A DNA stretch of 64,000 nt from Quillaja saponaria (GCA_029379385.1 CM055611.1:12842062-12906061); one strand, 5' to 3'; positions 34,291 through 46,452 are shown, counted from the first letter of the stretch. The notes: generated from the letters alone by a model not told the origin. Numbers and translations are program-made.

Positions 34291-35156
34291 GGCTCTGGAT
34301 TTTATTCAACTGCTTCTCTAAAGTCAATTCCATCCTTTGAACTAACTCTCAATGTTTTACTTTAACTGCATTTGGCAATATATAGTTATCTCATTATACC
34401 TAAGAGGAAAAATTGCTCTATATTTACAGTTTGTGTTTGAAGAAGTTTCTTCTACCTTGAACTTTTGTTTTTCCATTTAATCAATAGTCCCCTGTTGTAC
34501 ACGCCTAAGGTGTGTGGAGTGGAACAAGATCTCTGGTTATTGTCCTTGAGGGGATAAAGTTCCTTGACCCTGATTTCCTTTACCCTAATGTGCATTTGCC
34601 TCAGAAGACACGTTTGCAATCATTAGAGTAGTGTTTATTTGAATCTCCACCAGATTTTCCATGATAACCTTTGTATTAGGCCTTGGTAAACTCCTTTTTA
34701 AAACATTAGTAAGTGCCAGGAAATCTCTTCCCGAGTGGCTTGTGCAACCAAAGACTACCTTTGTCTTTTTCTGGACATTTTCAAACCAGATATCTCATTG
34801 AATGTGTCAAATTGTTGTTAGCAACTTGCTAGGAACTCAATTTTTAAATTTGATGATCACACAGTTGTAAATAATCTAGTGTTATCGGTTCAAAATCTAG
34901 TACAAAAGATTAGCAATCAGTGTAATTTAGATATAAGAAAATGAAAGTCTAACAATTCCTAACATAACAAAATGCAAAGCAAAGGAAATGTAAAGGCAAA
35001 AAATGTAAAGACAGATAATTGATAACTTGTTGTTTGATTTAAAGGCCATTACAAATGATCTAGCTGTCAATATTTTTATTCTAGGTAGTTTCCATTGCAG
35101 TTATTCCAAATTTCAAATTTCAAACAAGCTCCTGAAGTGTTGTGACAAAGAACAAT
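34291..35156. other. Unassigned AT-rich region
   Basis: No coding frame, LTR pair or inverted ends were recognised. It probably belongs in part to the gypsy gag remnant upstream. Confidence 0.5.
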
Positions 35157-36076
35157 CCTTAATAACTATCATAATACTAATAACAATTCCCAAAGTTGAT
35201 TAAATATCATACCATATGTGTACATTACATAGAATAAACCTGTGCAGAAGGTAGTCTTTTCAAGGCTTCCTTATGGATTTAACCTAGCTATCACATTTAG
35301 TCTGGATTGTATATGACTGAATGTGTTGTAAATTTGGGCAACAATGTTTCCCATATTACCATAGGTTAAATAAGGTAGGGTAATATGGTAAATTCCAAAT
35401 TACATGCTTCTATTATCCATTCAAAATATGATAAGTCTTTTATAATTCTAAAAGATTTGAATCATGGCTCTTCCTTGACCAATGAAATGGTATGACATTT
35501 CAAATTAACACTCTCCTTAGATAACGAAACAACTTTGACGCATCACCACATGTTTATTTCTCGATGGTTATTTGATTTACTCATCATCATTTCAAGATTT
35601 TCACAGATGTATAAAGGTCTAATATAAGAGGAACAACCATCCTTTCACCTTCTCTTTCTCTTCCAGTGTGATTTTTCTTTGCAACTTCAGAACTCCTACA
35701 TTGCATCTTTCATCCCTCTTCTTAGCCTTCTTATAATGTAGGACATCTTCTTAGTGATTCCAAAAAATATCTAGACCATGTACTTAATATTCACACCGTT
35801 CATTAACTTCCTGAATCCTATTTAAATTCTTATTTGTTCATTCAACACCCTAACTTGCCTTCACCAATCTTGGTCTGGTTTTAACCTAGCCATCTTTAAT
35901 AATAGTCATAAATACTAATAACTGTTCCTAATGCTAATTAAATATCATATTGTATAAGTACATTATATCAAATAAACCTATGCAGACGGTAATAACTTTC
36001 AAGGCTTCCTTCTGGATTCGACCTAGCCATCATATTCAATATGGATTGTATAGGATTGAATGTGTTGTGAAGTAGG
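35157..36076. repeat. Direct repeat pair of about 180 bp, 740 bp apart
   Basis: The segment 35157-35340 and the segment 35897-36076 align along their whole length (taataactatc...aaataaacctrtgcaga...ttcaaggcttcctt...gaatgtgttgt), with roughly 85% identity by eye. No TG...CA ends, PBS or polypurine tract were recognised, so a mini-LTR element is not supported. Confidence 0.75.
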
Positions 36077-36113
36077 GGTGTCAACACTATCAACACTGCT
36101 TTCCTTATCATTT

Positions 36114-36528
36114 ACAATACCTAAGACCATAATTTCCTCCTGTCCACTAGAATTAAACCCCTCCCAAAACACTTCAAGAATACACAAAACACACCCAAAT
36201 GTACGAAGAAGAAATGTATGCAGTTACCACCATCAACAACCATGAATTATCAACAACACCTAAGACCATTTCCTCCTGTCCACTAGAATTAAACCCCTCC
36301 CAAAACACTTTAAGAATCCACAAAAAGCACCCAAATGTACGAAGAAGAAATGTATGCAGTTGCCATCATCAACAATTATGAACCATTAAAACACCTAAGA
36401 CCACCATTTCATCCTGTCCACTAGAATTAAACCCTTCCAAAACACTTCAAGAATCAACAAAACTCACCCAAATGTACAAAGAATAAATCTATGCAGTTGC
36501 CATCATCAACAACCATGAACCATCTATT
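36114..36528. repeat. Minisatellite, three units of about 138 bp
   Basis: Units begin at about 36114, 36253 and 36390, each with acctaagacca...cctgtccactagaatt...ccaaatgtac...atgcagttgcc. The plus-strand frame stays open across the junctions (NVRRRNVCS repeats), which is a by-product of the period and not clear coding evidence. Confidence 0.9.
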
Positions 36529-37600
36529 ACGATTCTTAAGATTATGACATGAACCACCAACAAGAGAAGAAAATCTTGATCAACAATTCTAGGAAAAACC
36601 CACCACGAATGGAGTCTCCTAAATGGCACACAAGCCACTGCGAGTAAGTCGAGTTGGGGTACCCTCCTGTTCACTAGCCCAACTTTGTCTCTTAGTGCCT
36701 CGTCATCTGACTGATCAATCAATCATTTCAACTTTAAAAGACATGCTTAAATGACTTGATGATCATGCATATAAGCTATAAAGATTCGAGCATATATTGA
36801 AGTGAAAATACGATGAAGAGAACCACATTTATTTTCATTTATAAATGGTTTTAGAATCAAAAAAGTTAATAACAGCTAAATAATAAATTACTTTTAAAAA
36901 CTTAATCATGTTAATTAAATAATGTTGAAGCAATTGTATAGACATTGTGGCTACTGTGGATGTTATGGTAGTCACAGGTTTTCAAATGGTTCCAGACATG
37001 AGCCATCAGCACCGAGGCAACAACTTCATCATGTTGAAAAGTATACGAATCTGAATGATTTCACATAATGTGGTGTCAAACGAGAGTTTTAGCGCATCAT
37101 TACTTTAACTATTCTTATAATGGTTTATCCTGTTTCAAAAACTCCCCAAGAAATTTGGATCGTTTAAGAAAATGATCCTAAGTACATTAGATGTTGGGAG
37201 ATAAGGTGCGAGGTAGGATCATATTGTAGATTACACAAAATATCTATTCGAAAGGCAATCTCAACATCTTTATCACATGAACCTCCAGCCAAAATAGCTC
37301 CAGTCATTGAAAGAGTAAAGTGTGAAATTAACCAGATGTAGCAAATACTATATAAGTATAATGCTTAGCATGAGGCAACTGTTCGCAAAGATGAGTTAAC
37401 ATCCCTAACCATAATAGAAATTAATGTGTAATATAAGAGCAATGATGATGTGTCTGACTATTTGAAGATAGATGATGATGACAATTTCCTTGATAATTGT
37501 CTTCCATCATCTTAATAAACTACAACATATATATTTCTTCATTACTGCAAGTACTTATATAAAGATTATGAGTTTTCATAAAAAAATTTAGTATTATCAT
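36529..37600. other. Unassigned region with a weak coding-like frame
   Basis: One plus-strand frame can be followed from ATG 36922 to TAA 37513-37515 without a frameshift, but with six internal stops. That count is not much below chance for AT-rich DNA. The last part (SNDDVSDYLKIDDDDNFLDN) is acidic. No family is recognised. Confidence 0.3.
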
Positions 37601-37611
37601 TATTATAATTT

Positions 37612-37999
37612 GGCTTAACTACTACTTTGGCCCTTTAGGATTGTCTCAATTTTTAATTTAGTCCTCCAAGAATGTTTTCAATCAATTTCATTCTCTAGGA
37701 TTCAGAATTTTTCAATTAAGTTATATTCTCTCATTCTCGTATTATGCATAAATAAAGTAATTCTACATAATTTAATGATAAAATAACAAAAAAAGCTTTG
37801 CAAAAAATAAAAACAACTTATATACGTTATTAACTTTATGTCAAGTATGGTTATTTCATGAATTCATAATATGTAACAGAAGAATTGAACTTAATTGAGA
37901 AATTTTGAATCTTGGAAGATAAGATTGATTGAAAAAAATAATTGAAATACGGAACTGAAAACTGATATAATCCTAAATGACCAAAATAGTAGATAAGCT
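37612..37999. mobile_element. Mutator-like MITE with long terminal inverted repeats
   Basis: The left end ggcttaactactactttggcc pairs with the inverse of the right end (agcttatctactattttggtc), and the inverted similarity continues for about 100-120 bp. Nearly identical 9-bp flanks ttataattt (37603-37611) and ttagaattt (38000-38008) fit a Mutator-type target duplication with one change. There is no coding capacity. Confidence 0.7.
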
Positions 38000-38213
38000 T
38001 TAGAATTTTATGTCAAATATGACATATTACTTCACTTGACATCTTTAAATAAAATTGATTCCAGCTTAGTCTCGATATAATACAAAGTTCATAATAAGGA
38101 CGTACACGAAGAGCACAAATAAGTTAAATCATTAATTCACATGAAACTAGAAAGCAAAATGCTCATACCAATAAATAATATAAAACTATTAGTTTTTTGT
38201 CTATAAATACACA

Positions 38214-38812
38214 TAAAAGAACATGTTCTAATAAATCATCGAATTCCTAATTACCCTAACACCTAACTCCTAAACCCTACCTAACCCTAAAACTAAAGAA
38301 ACAAACAAGGAAAAAAAACCCTCACAAAAAAATAAACCAAGCAATAATAATAGAGAAGAATACTGCAACTGTCCAAACATCCCACAATGACCTTCTCAAT
38401 AGAAAAATTGTGAGATAATCATGTTAATAATCGTAATACGCTTATCTATCGTGAAGAATACCGATCCTCCTCAAGATATGATCAACTCAAATTAACCTTG
38501 GAGATTCTGATTCTACGGCCAAAAACAGAAACCGTAATCCATTAAGCTTTGATTCTTCGCCTAAAACAAAAACCCTAACTTAAAATGTGAATGATCAAGA
38601 TCATGAAATCATAATGATGAAAGACGCTAATAGACCATAAAATTCCAGAATGATATATTTAATAAAGCCAGCATCGCAAAGCTTATAAAAACATATAGAA
38701 GAACATGTTCTGATAAATCATCCAATTCCTAATTACCCTAACACCTACTCCTAAACCCTACCTAATCCTAAAACTAAAGAAACAAACAAGGAAAAAAAAC
38801 CCTCACAAAAAA
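38214..38812. repeat. Telobox-rich direct repeat, two copies of about 120 bp
   Basis: The segment 38214-38335 and the segment 38690-38812 share aagaacatgttct, aattaccctaacacct, cctaaaccctacctaa and ggaaaaaaaaccctcac. AAACCCTA-like teloboxes occur in each, and a related ccctaacacctaaccctaaa lies at 38873-38893. Teloboxes are common in leaders of plant translation-related genes, but no gene follows here. Confidence 0.7.
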
Positions 38813-39864
38813 AAAAAAAATTAAAAAATAAAAAATAAAAGAAAAGAAAAGAAGAAAGTTTAGTTAAATCCTTACCCTAACACCTAACCCTAAATCTAGC
38901 CAAAAAAAAATTCCTCACTAAAGCTGAAACAAGTTCTCAAAAATAAATTTTAAAAAAATAAGAAAAAAAAAATTTGGAGTTTATATAATTTTTGACCCTT
39001 TTTCAATTTTTCATGAACTCCCATTTTGCATTGTTTTGGTAATTACTTTTAACACTGTTCTATTTTCAAAACATAAAAAAAAAAAATAAATGAATCATTC
39101 CCATTGTTTTTTCCGAGAAAGAGTGGACAACATTCATTTAATTGACAAAAAAACATTTTAATCCATTAACTTTTAAGTTAGCTACTATTTAAGGATCTCA
39201 ACTTCTAAACAAAAAACAAAAAAAAGGGATCTCAACTTCTTAATCAATCTCAAATTAGGGACTCATTTTTTTATTTTATTTGCTTGAGGCAGGCTATTAA
39301 AAATCTAGTGGGATTAATCACCAAAAATTGTTGACATGTCAAATTTTTACACATTAACCTTATTTTATTATTTCTCTCTCTTAGTTGCATCTTTTAAAGC
39401 CTTATTTCATTGCAGACTTTTATTTCAAGCACAAAGCAGTAAATCACTTCAATATTTTCCTCAAATCAATAATTCTCCCAATCAAAATGAAAAGAAAGAA
39501 CAACTACATTTCAATTGTCCCTTCAATAAGGATTTGTAAAAGCATCAATTTATTCTAGAAGCAGAGTAAGTTGCAATTACAGAGGTATTATAAGAAGAAA
39601 TCGTGAGCTTTCAACATCTACTAATTGGCTTGCTTGAAGAGTTGTAGAATGGAGAACCATTCAAAAAGGTCAGTTAATCTGATTTCTTATAAGGTAGATA
39701 AGTTAGAAGTTTTGTTCTGTTTTTCTTTTTAGGATGAAAATAAAAAAATAAAAACTTTTGAAATCATTCAAGAAGACTTTTTTTTTTTCTTATGAATTCT
39801 ATATTTATGAATGCTATATTTATGTTTTATTGCTACTTATGCTTTCATCTTGTTCTACAACTAG

Positions 39865-40100
39865 TTGTTAAGATCATTATACATCATAGGGGAATGTGGG
39901 TTCATGACCCTGATTTAAAATATGTGGGTGAGAAGGTGAATATATAAAATTATATTCTTGATGATTATCAATATGGATTACATGATGTATTTAGTTCAAA
40001 ATTTAGGATATAAGAATATTTGCAATGTGTACTTTTTGCAGCCGAATCTGAAAATTTGAATAAGGAATTGGATTGTTGTAGGATGAAAAAAGGTTTTTGA
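39865..40100 (+). pseudogene. MULE transposase N-terminal fragment (PB1-like domain)
   Basis: After a possible acceptor (acaactag), the frame reads VKIIIHHRGMWVHDPDLKY and then VGEKVNI. After a stop it continues with LDDYQYGLHDVFSSKF and, after another stop, LFAAESENLNKELD. This matches the N-terminal domain of plant MULE/MuDR-type transposases (pattern: HHGG.W...P.L.Y.GG.V......D..S...L.d....lGY). The later zinc-finger and DDE parts are missing. It supports the MULE call for the surrounding element. Confidence 0.6.
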
Positions 40101-41774
40101 TTTTGGTCTGTTTATTAGTGAACTTTGGAGAGATACATATATATCTACCTATCTATCTACAACTTATGTCATCAAACCCAATCCAACTAACATCTGCTGA
40201 ATATTCATGGAATGGTATATATATAAAACATATTTTATGCGTATTATGTATGTTCTAGTGCTAAGTATCCCAAAATTCCAATTGTACTTGCTTGTGGGGG
40301 TGATATGAACTTTATGTTTTCTTGCCAGACTTAAATCTCCCATCTAATGATTACATTAAAAACAAAAAAAAAAAACAAAAAAAGAAAAGAGTTGGGTGAA
40401 ACTCCACCAATTACTTACTTTGGTTTCCAAATTCTTAACAACAATTTACTAGTTGATGGATTTGAATTCAAAAAGCATGGTTTGCTCATTCTTTCGTTAT
40501 CTATATAATTCTTGTGGTGGTGGTACTTTCTTGGTGAGATTGATATGAGCTATCAATTGATAGCTACTTAGGCTTATATGTATATATATATATATTATGT
40601 TTATAAGATATATAATTCTTGTCTTTGATTGGTATTCCTTTGTGTAGACATCAATCCTTTGTGAGTACTATATAACTCAAATTATCATATTAATTTATGT
40701 GTACTTTTATGAACAGGTTTGATATTTATAATATTAATTCACAACAATTTACACAGAAAGGATGAAAAAAGAGTTTCAAGTCGGTATTGTCACACCTCTC
40801 ACTGAGGCATGACTGGTCGGAGGATTGGATAACCAAACCTTTGTAACCCTAACTTCAAAACAAAGTAACAAACATGACTCTTAACCCAACTAGAGAGTAA
40901 AAGTAACTTTTATAAAACAGAAGTTCACTGTAAAAGTTTATTTTTTGAAACCATTAACAATTTATTGAAAATTTTGGCAGAAGTTCCTTGCAATATAGAA
41001 CATGGCTCAAAATACAACACAATTATTCATGATTTCACATAATAATAACACAAAGACGACAAGGAGCTCCGCTCCAATTCTTATGATAATAACTACTAAT
41101 TAGACTATTACACAATATAAGATCAAGCACCCTACAGCTCTAGTGTGACTACAAATTTTCACCTTTTGAAATCAAGATTGAGATTCTGAAGAATTACCTT
41201 GCCGCCTAACACTTGGCAAAGTTCATTATCAGTAATAGCTGTCCGCAAAATCCTGTTACTAAAAAAAATAACCACAGAAGAAGGGTGAGTCATATGGACT
41301 AAGTGAGTGAAAAATAGTACCTAAAGGGTACTAGCATCATTCAACACAAGTAATATAAGATAATATATGTAAATAATCATTTAATATATCAACATATTCT
41401 AAATCACAAAATCACTAATGTTGCACTTATATAGTTATAGAAACATAACACTTAACAAACACAATTCAATTAAAACAATGAAGACAATTAAAACATACAA
41501 AGCAGACAAAGGGCCAACAAAGTAACTCAGCCTTGCATAATAGTATCTTCCCTCCACCGAGCATTTACGTGCCTGCACCACAAGTTAATTCTCCATACAC
41601 AATCAATCTCACCGAGACTGAGCACTCATTTCTTTTTAAAAAGATTGTTAGAATCAGAGTATCTCATATTAGAATATCAAATCAAAATATCCTAGGTGCA
41701 CTTGGATTTCAATTTCAAAAATAATAATAATAAAAAAAAATTTGTTTCTCAGAAAAGTCTCACTTTGTTGGCCT

Positions 41775-41998
41775 TGTTAGAGTGTAAATATAGGCAGCTT
41801 AATTAGTGAGTCAAATTTCCTTATTTATAGTTTCTTTCCTTATTTCTAGTTTCCTTATTTCTGTGTAATTTCTATTGCGTATTTGGTTGATATTTAGTCT
41901 AGGTTCACTATGTTAGGTTAAACACTTTAGCCTATAAATAGAGGCTCCCTCTTGTATATTGAAAATCATCTGAATATATATTCTTCTTATATTCAACA
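41775..41998 (+). repeat. 5' LTR of the Ale element
   Basis: It runs from TGTTAGAGTGTAAATATAGG to ATTCAACA. It has a TATA-type box (cctataaatagaggc, 41931-41945). It carries an extra 19-bp copy of the tttctttccttattt-type unit compared with the 3' LTR. Confidence 0.95.
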
Positions 41999-42011
41999 TG
42001 GTATCAGAGTT
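41999..42011 (+). promoter_or_regulatory. Primer-binding site of the Ale element
   Basis: TGGTATCAGAGTT directly follows the LTR. It is complementary to initiator-Met tRNA except for the last bases. Confidence 0.95.
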
Positions 42012-42128
42012 TAGGGAGAAAAAACCCTAATTTTTATTTTTCGCTGTGTTTCTTTCTAGCGTGTCTCTCTATTGCTGCATTTCATTCCAGTAGTACTATT
42101 ATTGTTCATCGGGGTACTGTTCATTGGT

Positions 42129-45100
42129 ATGTCTACCTCTGAAAAATCTGAAATCGGTATGTCAAAACCTAGTACTTTTACCTCTGTGTTTTCTGGATCC
42201 CCTGTTATTACTACTGAGAAATTGAATGGATCTAATTATTTTTCTTGGGCTGCATCTGTTGAGTTATGGTTTCTGGGACAGGGATATGAAAATCATCTCA
42301 CGAAATCATTGGCTGATATTCCAACCCCTGAACAACTCAATTGGAAAAAGATCGATGCCCAATTATGCAGTTTACTCTGGGCATCCCTTGAACCTTCTAT
42401 ATTACAGATTTTCCAGGCATATAAGACATGTTTTGAATTATGGAAACGGGCCAGAAGTTTATACACTAATGATATCCAACTTTTTTACACTGTGGTCTCT
42501 AATCTGTTGAATCTAAAGCAGGCTGATTAGGATATGTTCACCTATTTGGGCAAGATTCAGAATATCAAAGCTGAACTTGCTGAAATATTACCTCTTACCA
42601 CTGATCTGGCTGACCAAGAGGCACAAAGGGACAAGCTATTCATGATTCTCACTCTATATGGCCTTCGAGCTGATCTTGATCCAGTTCGCCATCAGATATT
42701 AGCTAGTCCTAGTATTCCTTCCATGGAAGAAGTGTTTGCTCGATTGTTACGTATCTCATCTCCGGTAGTAACACATGTTGAGAATCCATCTCCTGATTCT
42801 TCAGTATTGATCTCTCACTCTAGTACTCGCGGAGGTCGTGGTCGAGGAGGTCGGGGTCGTGGACATCTCCAGTGCACTCATTGTAATAGGATGGATCATA
42901 TCAGGGAAAAGTGTTACCAACTGATTGGTTATCCGGGTACTACAGCTAATATTGTTCAATCAGCCAATTCACTTGAAGTTTCACCATCTAAAGACAAACC
43001 TCTTAATGTCTCATTATCAGCTACTGAATATGATAAGTTCCTACAGTATCAAGCTACTCAACAATCTTCTCATGGTAATTTTGTCGCTTGCCTCTCTCAG
43101 ACCTCTTCTGACACTTGGATTCTTGATTCTGGTGCCTCTGATCACATATATGGTAATCCCAAACTTTTTTCTAGTATTAGTAATCCATCATCACTTTCCA
43201 CTGTCACTATAGCTAATGGTTCCACAACCATTGCTAAAGGTATAGGTCAAGCTACACCATTATCTTCTTTGCCTTTAGAGACTGTACTTTATGTCCCTGA
43301 ATGTTCATTTAGTCTAATTTCTATTAGTTAATTGACTCGTTCTCTCAATTGTTCTGTCACTTTCATTGATGATTCCTTTAATATACAGGACCGACGTACG
43401 GGACGAACGATTGGCACAGGACGTGAGTCACATGGCCTCTACCATCTTACCACACTACCTACATCTTCAGTGGCTTGCTCTACAGATGTGTCACCTATTC
43501 TCATTCACAGTCGGTTGGGTCATCCTAGTCTATCCAAGCTTCAGAAGATGGTTCCTCGTTTGTCACATCTGTCATCTTTAAATTGTGAGTCGTGTCAGCT
43601 TGGTAAGCACACACGTGTTTCGTTTCCAAAGCATAGTCGTTTTAGAGCAGAGTCGCACTTTCATCTTGTTCATACTGATGTTTGGGGTCCTAGTCGTGTT
43701 AGTTCATCTTTGGGATTTCAGTATTTTGTAACTTTTATTGATGATTATTCTAGTTGCACGTGGTTATTTTTAATGAAAAATCGTTCTGAGTTATTTTCTA
43801 TATTCCAACAGTTTTGTGTTGAAATTAAAACACAATTTGGTGTTTCTATTCGTATTTTGCGTAGTGACAATTCACGTGAATATTTTTCTACATCATTTCA
43901 GCACTTTATGACATCTCAAGGTATGCTGCATCAATCATCTTGTTCTCACACTCCTCAACAAAATGGAGTTGCTGAGCGCAAAAACAGACATTTAATTGAA
44001 ACAGCTCGCACTTTATTACTTCATGGTCATGTTCCACTTCGGTTTTGGGGTGATGCTGTACTTACTGCATGCTACCTTATTAATCGCATGCCATCTTCTA
44101 CATTGCATAACAAAATTCCATATTCTATCATCTTTCCTAATCATCCCTTATATTCACTTCCGCTTGGTATCTTTGGTTGCATTTGTTTTGTTCATGATCT
44201 AACACCTGGACAGGATAAACTCTCTTCCAAATCATTTAATTGCATCTTCTTGGGTTATTTTCACCTTCAAAAAGGGTATAAATGTTACTGTCCAGATAAG
44301 AATCGTTACTTTATCTCTGCTGATGTTACATTTTTTGAGGAATCTTCATTCTTTCCCTCGACTATTCCTGAGTTACCTTCTATCTCTGAAGCTCTTCCGG
44401 TTCCTTATCTTGGACCAAATGACTGTATATCCTCTGCACCACTACCTGATCTTCTAGCAGACACTGTTGATGTACCTGATGACTCACCTTCTGTCCTAAC
44501 ACCTTCCCGTGCCTCGGATCTTGCTTCACCACCTATTTTACGAAGAGGTACTTGTTCAACTCGTAATCCTTATCCTATTTATACTTTTTTGAGTTATCAT
44601 CGTTTATCTTCACCCTATTATGCATTTGTCTCCTTTTTGTCTTCTATTTCTGTTCCAAAGTCCACCAGTGATGCTCTTGCTCATCCCGGGTGGCGACAGG
44701 CCATTATTGATGAAATGAACGCCTTACATACTAATGGTACTTGGGAACTGGTCTCTTTACTTTCTAGAAAATCGACTGTTGGCTGTAAATGGGTATACAC
44801 CGTAAAAGTTCATCCTGATAGTTCTGTTGATCGCTTAAAGGCTCGATTGGTCGCCAAAGGCTACACTCAGGTCTATGGTGTGGATTATTCAGAAACTTTC
44901 TCTCTCGTAGCTAAAATTACATCTGTCAGGGTATTTATATCTCTAGCTGCCATTTTTGATTGGCCACTCTATCAATTGGACATAAAAAATGCTTTCTTAC
45001 ATGGTGACCTTGATGAAGTAGTCTTTATGGAGCAACCACCTGGTTTTGTTGCTCAGGGGGAGTTCGGTATGGTGTGTCGATTGAAAAAGTCTCTATATGG

Positions 45101-46001
45101 CTTAAAGCAATCTCCTAGAGCTTGGTTTGGTAGATTCAGTGAAGTTGTTCTTAGTTTTGGCATTTGGAGGTGTACTGTTGATCACTCAGTTTTCTATAAA
45201 CATACACCTAATGGTAGAATTCTTTTAATTGTATATGTGGATGATATTGTGATTACAGGTGATAATAATCATGGGATTCAACAATTGAAATCATTCCTAC
45301 AGTCTAAGTTTCAAACTAAAGACTTAGGACAGCTAAAATACTTTTTGGGGATCGAGGTTGCAAGATCACAATTGGGTATTTGCTTTTCTCAAAGAAATTA
45401 TTGTCTGGATGTCTTGAGTGATATAGGTATGTTAGATTCCAAACCTGTAGATACTCCTATGGATCCCAATACTAAACTTGTACCAGATGAGGGGGAGCTA
45501 CTGACTAATCCTGAGCAATATAGACGTCTTGTTGGTAAGCTGAATTATCTCACAGTCACTAGACCAGATATTACTTTTGCAACTAGTATGGTTAGCCAAT
45601 TTCTTTCTCAGCCTCGAACATCTCATTGGAATGCTGTTATTCGTATCCTAAGATACCTTAAAACTGCACCCAGAAAAGGATTATTATATAAAAATCATGG
45701 GCACACTCTAGTTCGAGGACATGGTCGTGGTCATACATTAGTCCATAAACATAATTCTACTCCAGTTCAAGGTTATAGCGATGCTGATTGGGCAGGCTCT
45801 CAATTTGACAGAAGATCTACTACAAGATACTGTATATTTATGGGTAGAAATCTTGTTTCATGGAAAAGTAAAAAGCAGACTGTTGTTGCAAGATCCAGTG
45901 CTGAATCTGAATATAGGGCCATGACTCATACCACTGCTGAGTTAGTTTGGCTGAAAAATCTATTAGACGAACTTGGATGCACTCACAGCCTATGGAGTTA
46001 G
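42129..46001 (+). pseudogene. Ale gag-pol polyprotein, nearly intact
   Basis: The likely start is ATG 42129 (MSTSEKSEIG). One frame runs to 46001, broken only by TAG 42528-42530 in gag and TAA 43329-43331 after protease. In order: gag (LNGSNYFSWAASVELW), zinc knuckle CTHCNRMDHIREKC, protease WILDSGASDHI and integrase zinc box HSRLGHPS...CESCQLGK. The integrase core boxes are HTDVWGP, LRSDNSREYFS and QQNGVAERKN. Reverse transcriptase has FKARL-like RLKARLVAKG, LDIKNAFLHGDL, SLYGLKQSPRAWF and YVDDIVITGD. RNase H has GYSDADWAGS and SSAESEYRAM. Catalytic Asp and Glu residues are kept. RNase H contains an unusual in-frame repeat (45697-45750). A frameshift near 45975 moves the last domain to the next entry. 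Confidence 0.93.
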
Positions 46002-46240
46002 TATGTGATAATCAAGCTGCATTACATATTGCATCAAATCCAGTCTTTCATGAACGAACAAAACATATAGAAGTTGATTGTCATTTCATTCGTGAGAAGC
46101 TTATGGATAATACAATCAAGACTACATATACAAAATTAGAAGATCAGTTAGCAGACTTATTCACAAAATCTTTGACAGGAAATCGATTACGATATCTATG
46201 CAACAAGCTTGGAACATATAATCTTTATGCTCCAGCTTGA
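45975..46240 (+). pseudogene. End of Ale RNase H in a shifted frame
   Basis: After the shift the frame continues [17 protein letters not shown], then [18 protein letters not shown] and [13 protein letters not shown], the normal C-terminus of copia pol, with TGA at 46238-46240. Joined to the upstream frame it would complete RNase H, so a single indel separates the two. The stop overlaps the polypurine tract. Confidence 0.9.
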
Positions 46241-46247
46241 GGGGGAG
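46238..46247 (+). promoter_or_regulatory. Polypurine tract of the Ale element
   Basis: tgagggggag lies directly before the 3' LTR. Confidence 0.9.
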
Positions 46248-46452
46248 TGTTAGAGTGTAAATATAGGCAGCTTAATTAGTGAGTCAAATTTCCTTATTTC
46301 TAGTTTCCTTATTTCTGTGTAATTTCTATTGCGTATTTGGTTGATATTTAGTCTAGGTTCACTATGTTAGGTTAAACACTTTAGCCTATAAATAGAGGCT
46401 CCCTCTTGTATATTGAAAATCATCTGAATATATATTCTTCTTATATTCAACA
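46248..46452 (+). repeat. 3' LTR of the Ale element
   Basis: This 205-bp copy is the same as the 5' LTR except that it lacks the 19-bp extra unit. It ends ATTCAACA before ggccc. Confidence 0.95.

Larger units (their letters stand above)
41775..46452 (+). mobile_element. Young Ty1/copia element, Ale/Retrofit type
   Basis: This 4678-bp element has LTRs of 224 and 205 bp. By eye the LTRs are identical except for one extra 19-bp tandem repeat unit in the 5' copy, which indicates a very recent insertion. The flanks are ggcct and ggccc, a 5-bp duplication with one C/T change; the uninterrupted relative at 50694 reads ggccc. Gag-pol is one frame with two stops and one late frameshift. Short LTRs, small size and RT sequence fit the Ale lineage. 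Confidence 0.95.

Noticed and set aside
35157..36076. Reading the 180-bp direct repeats as a TRIM
   Set aside because: No PBS, no polypurine tract and no TG...CA ends were found, in contrast to the element at 61939.
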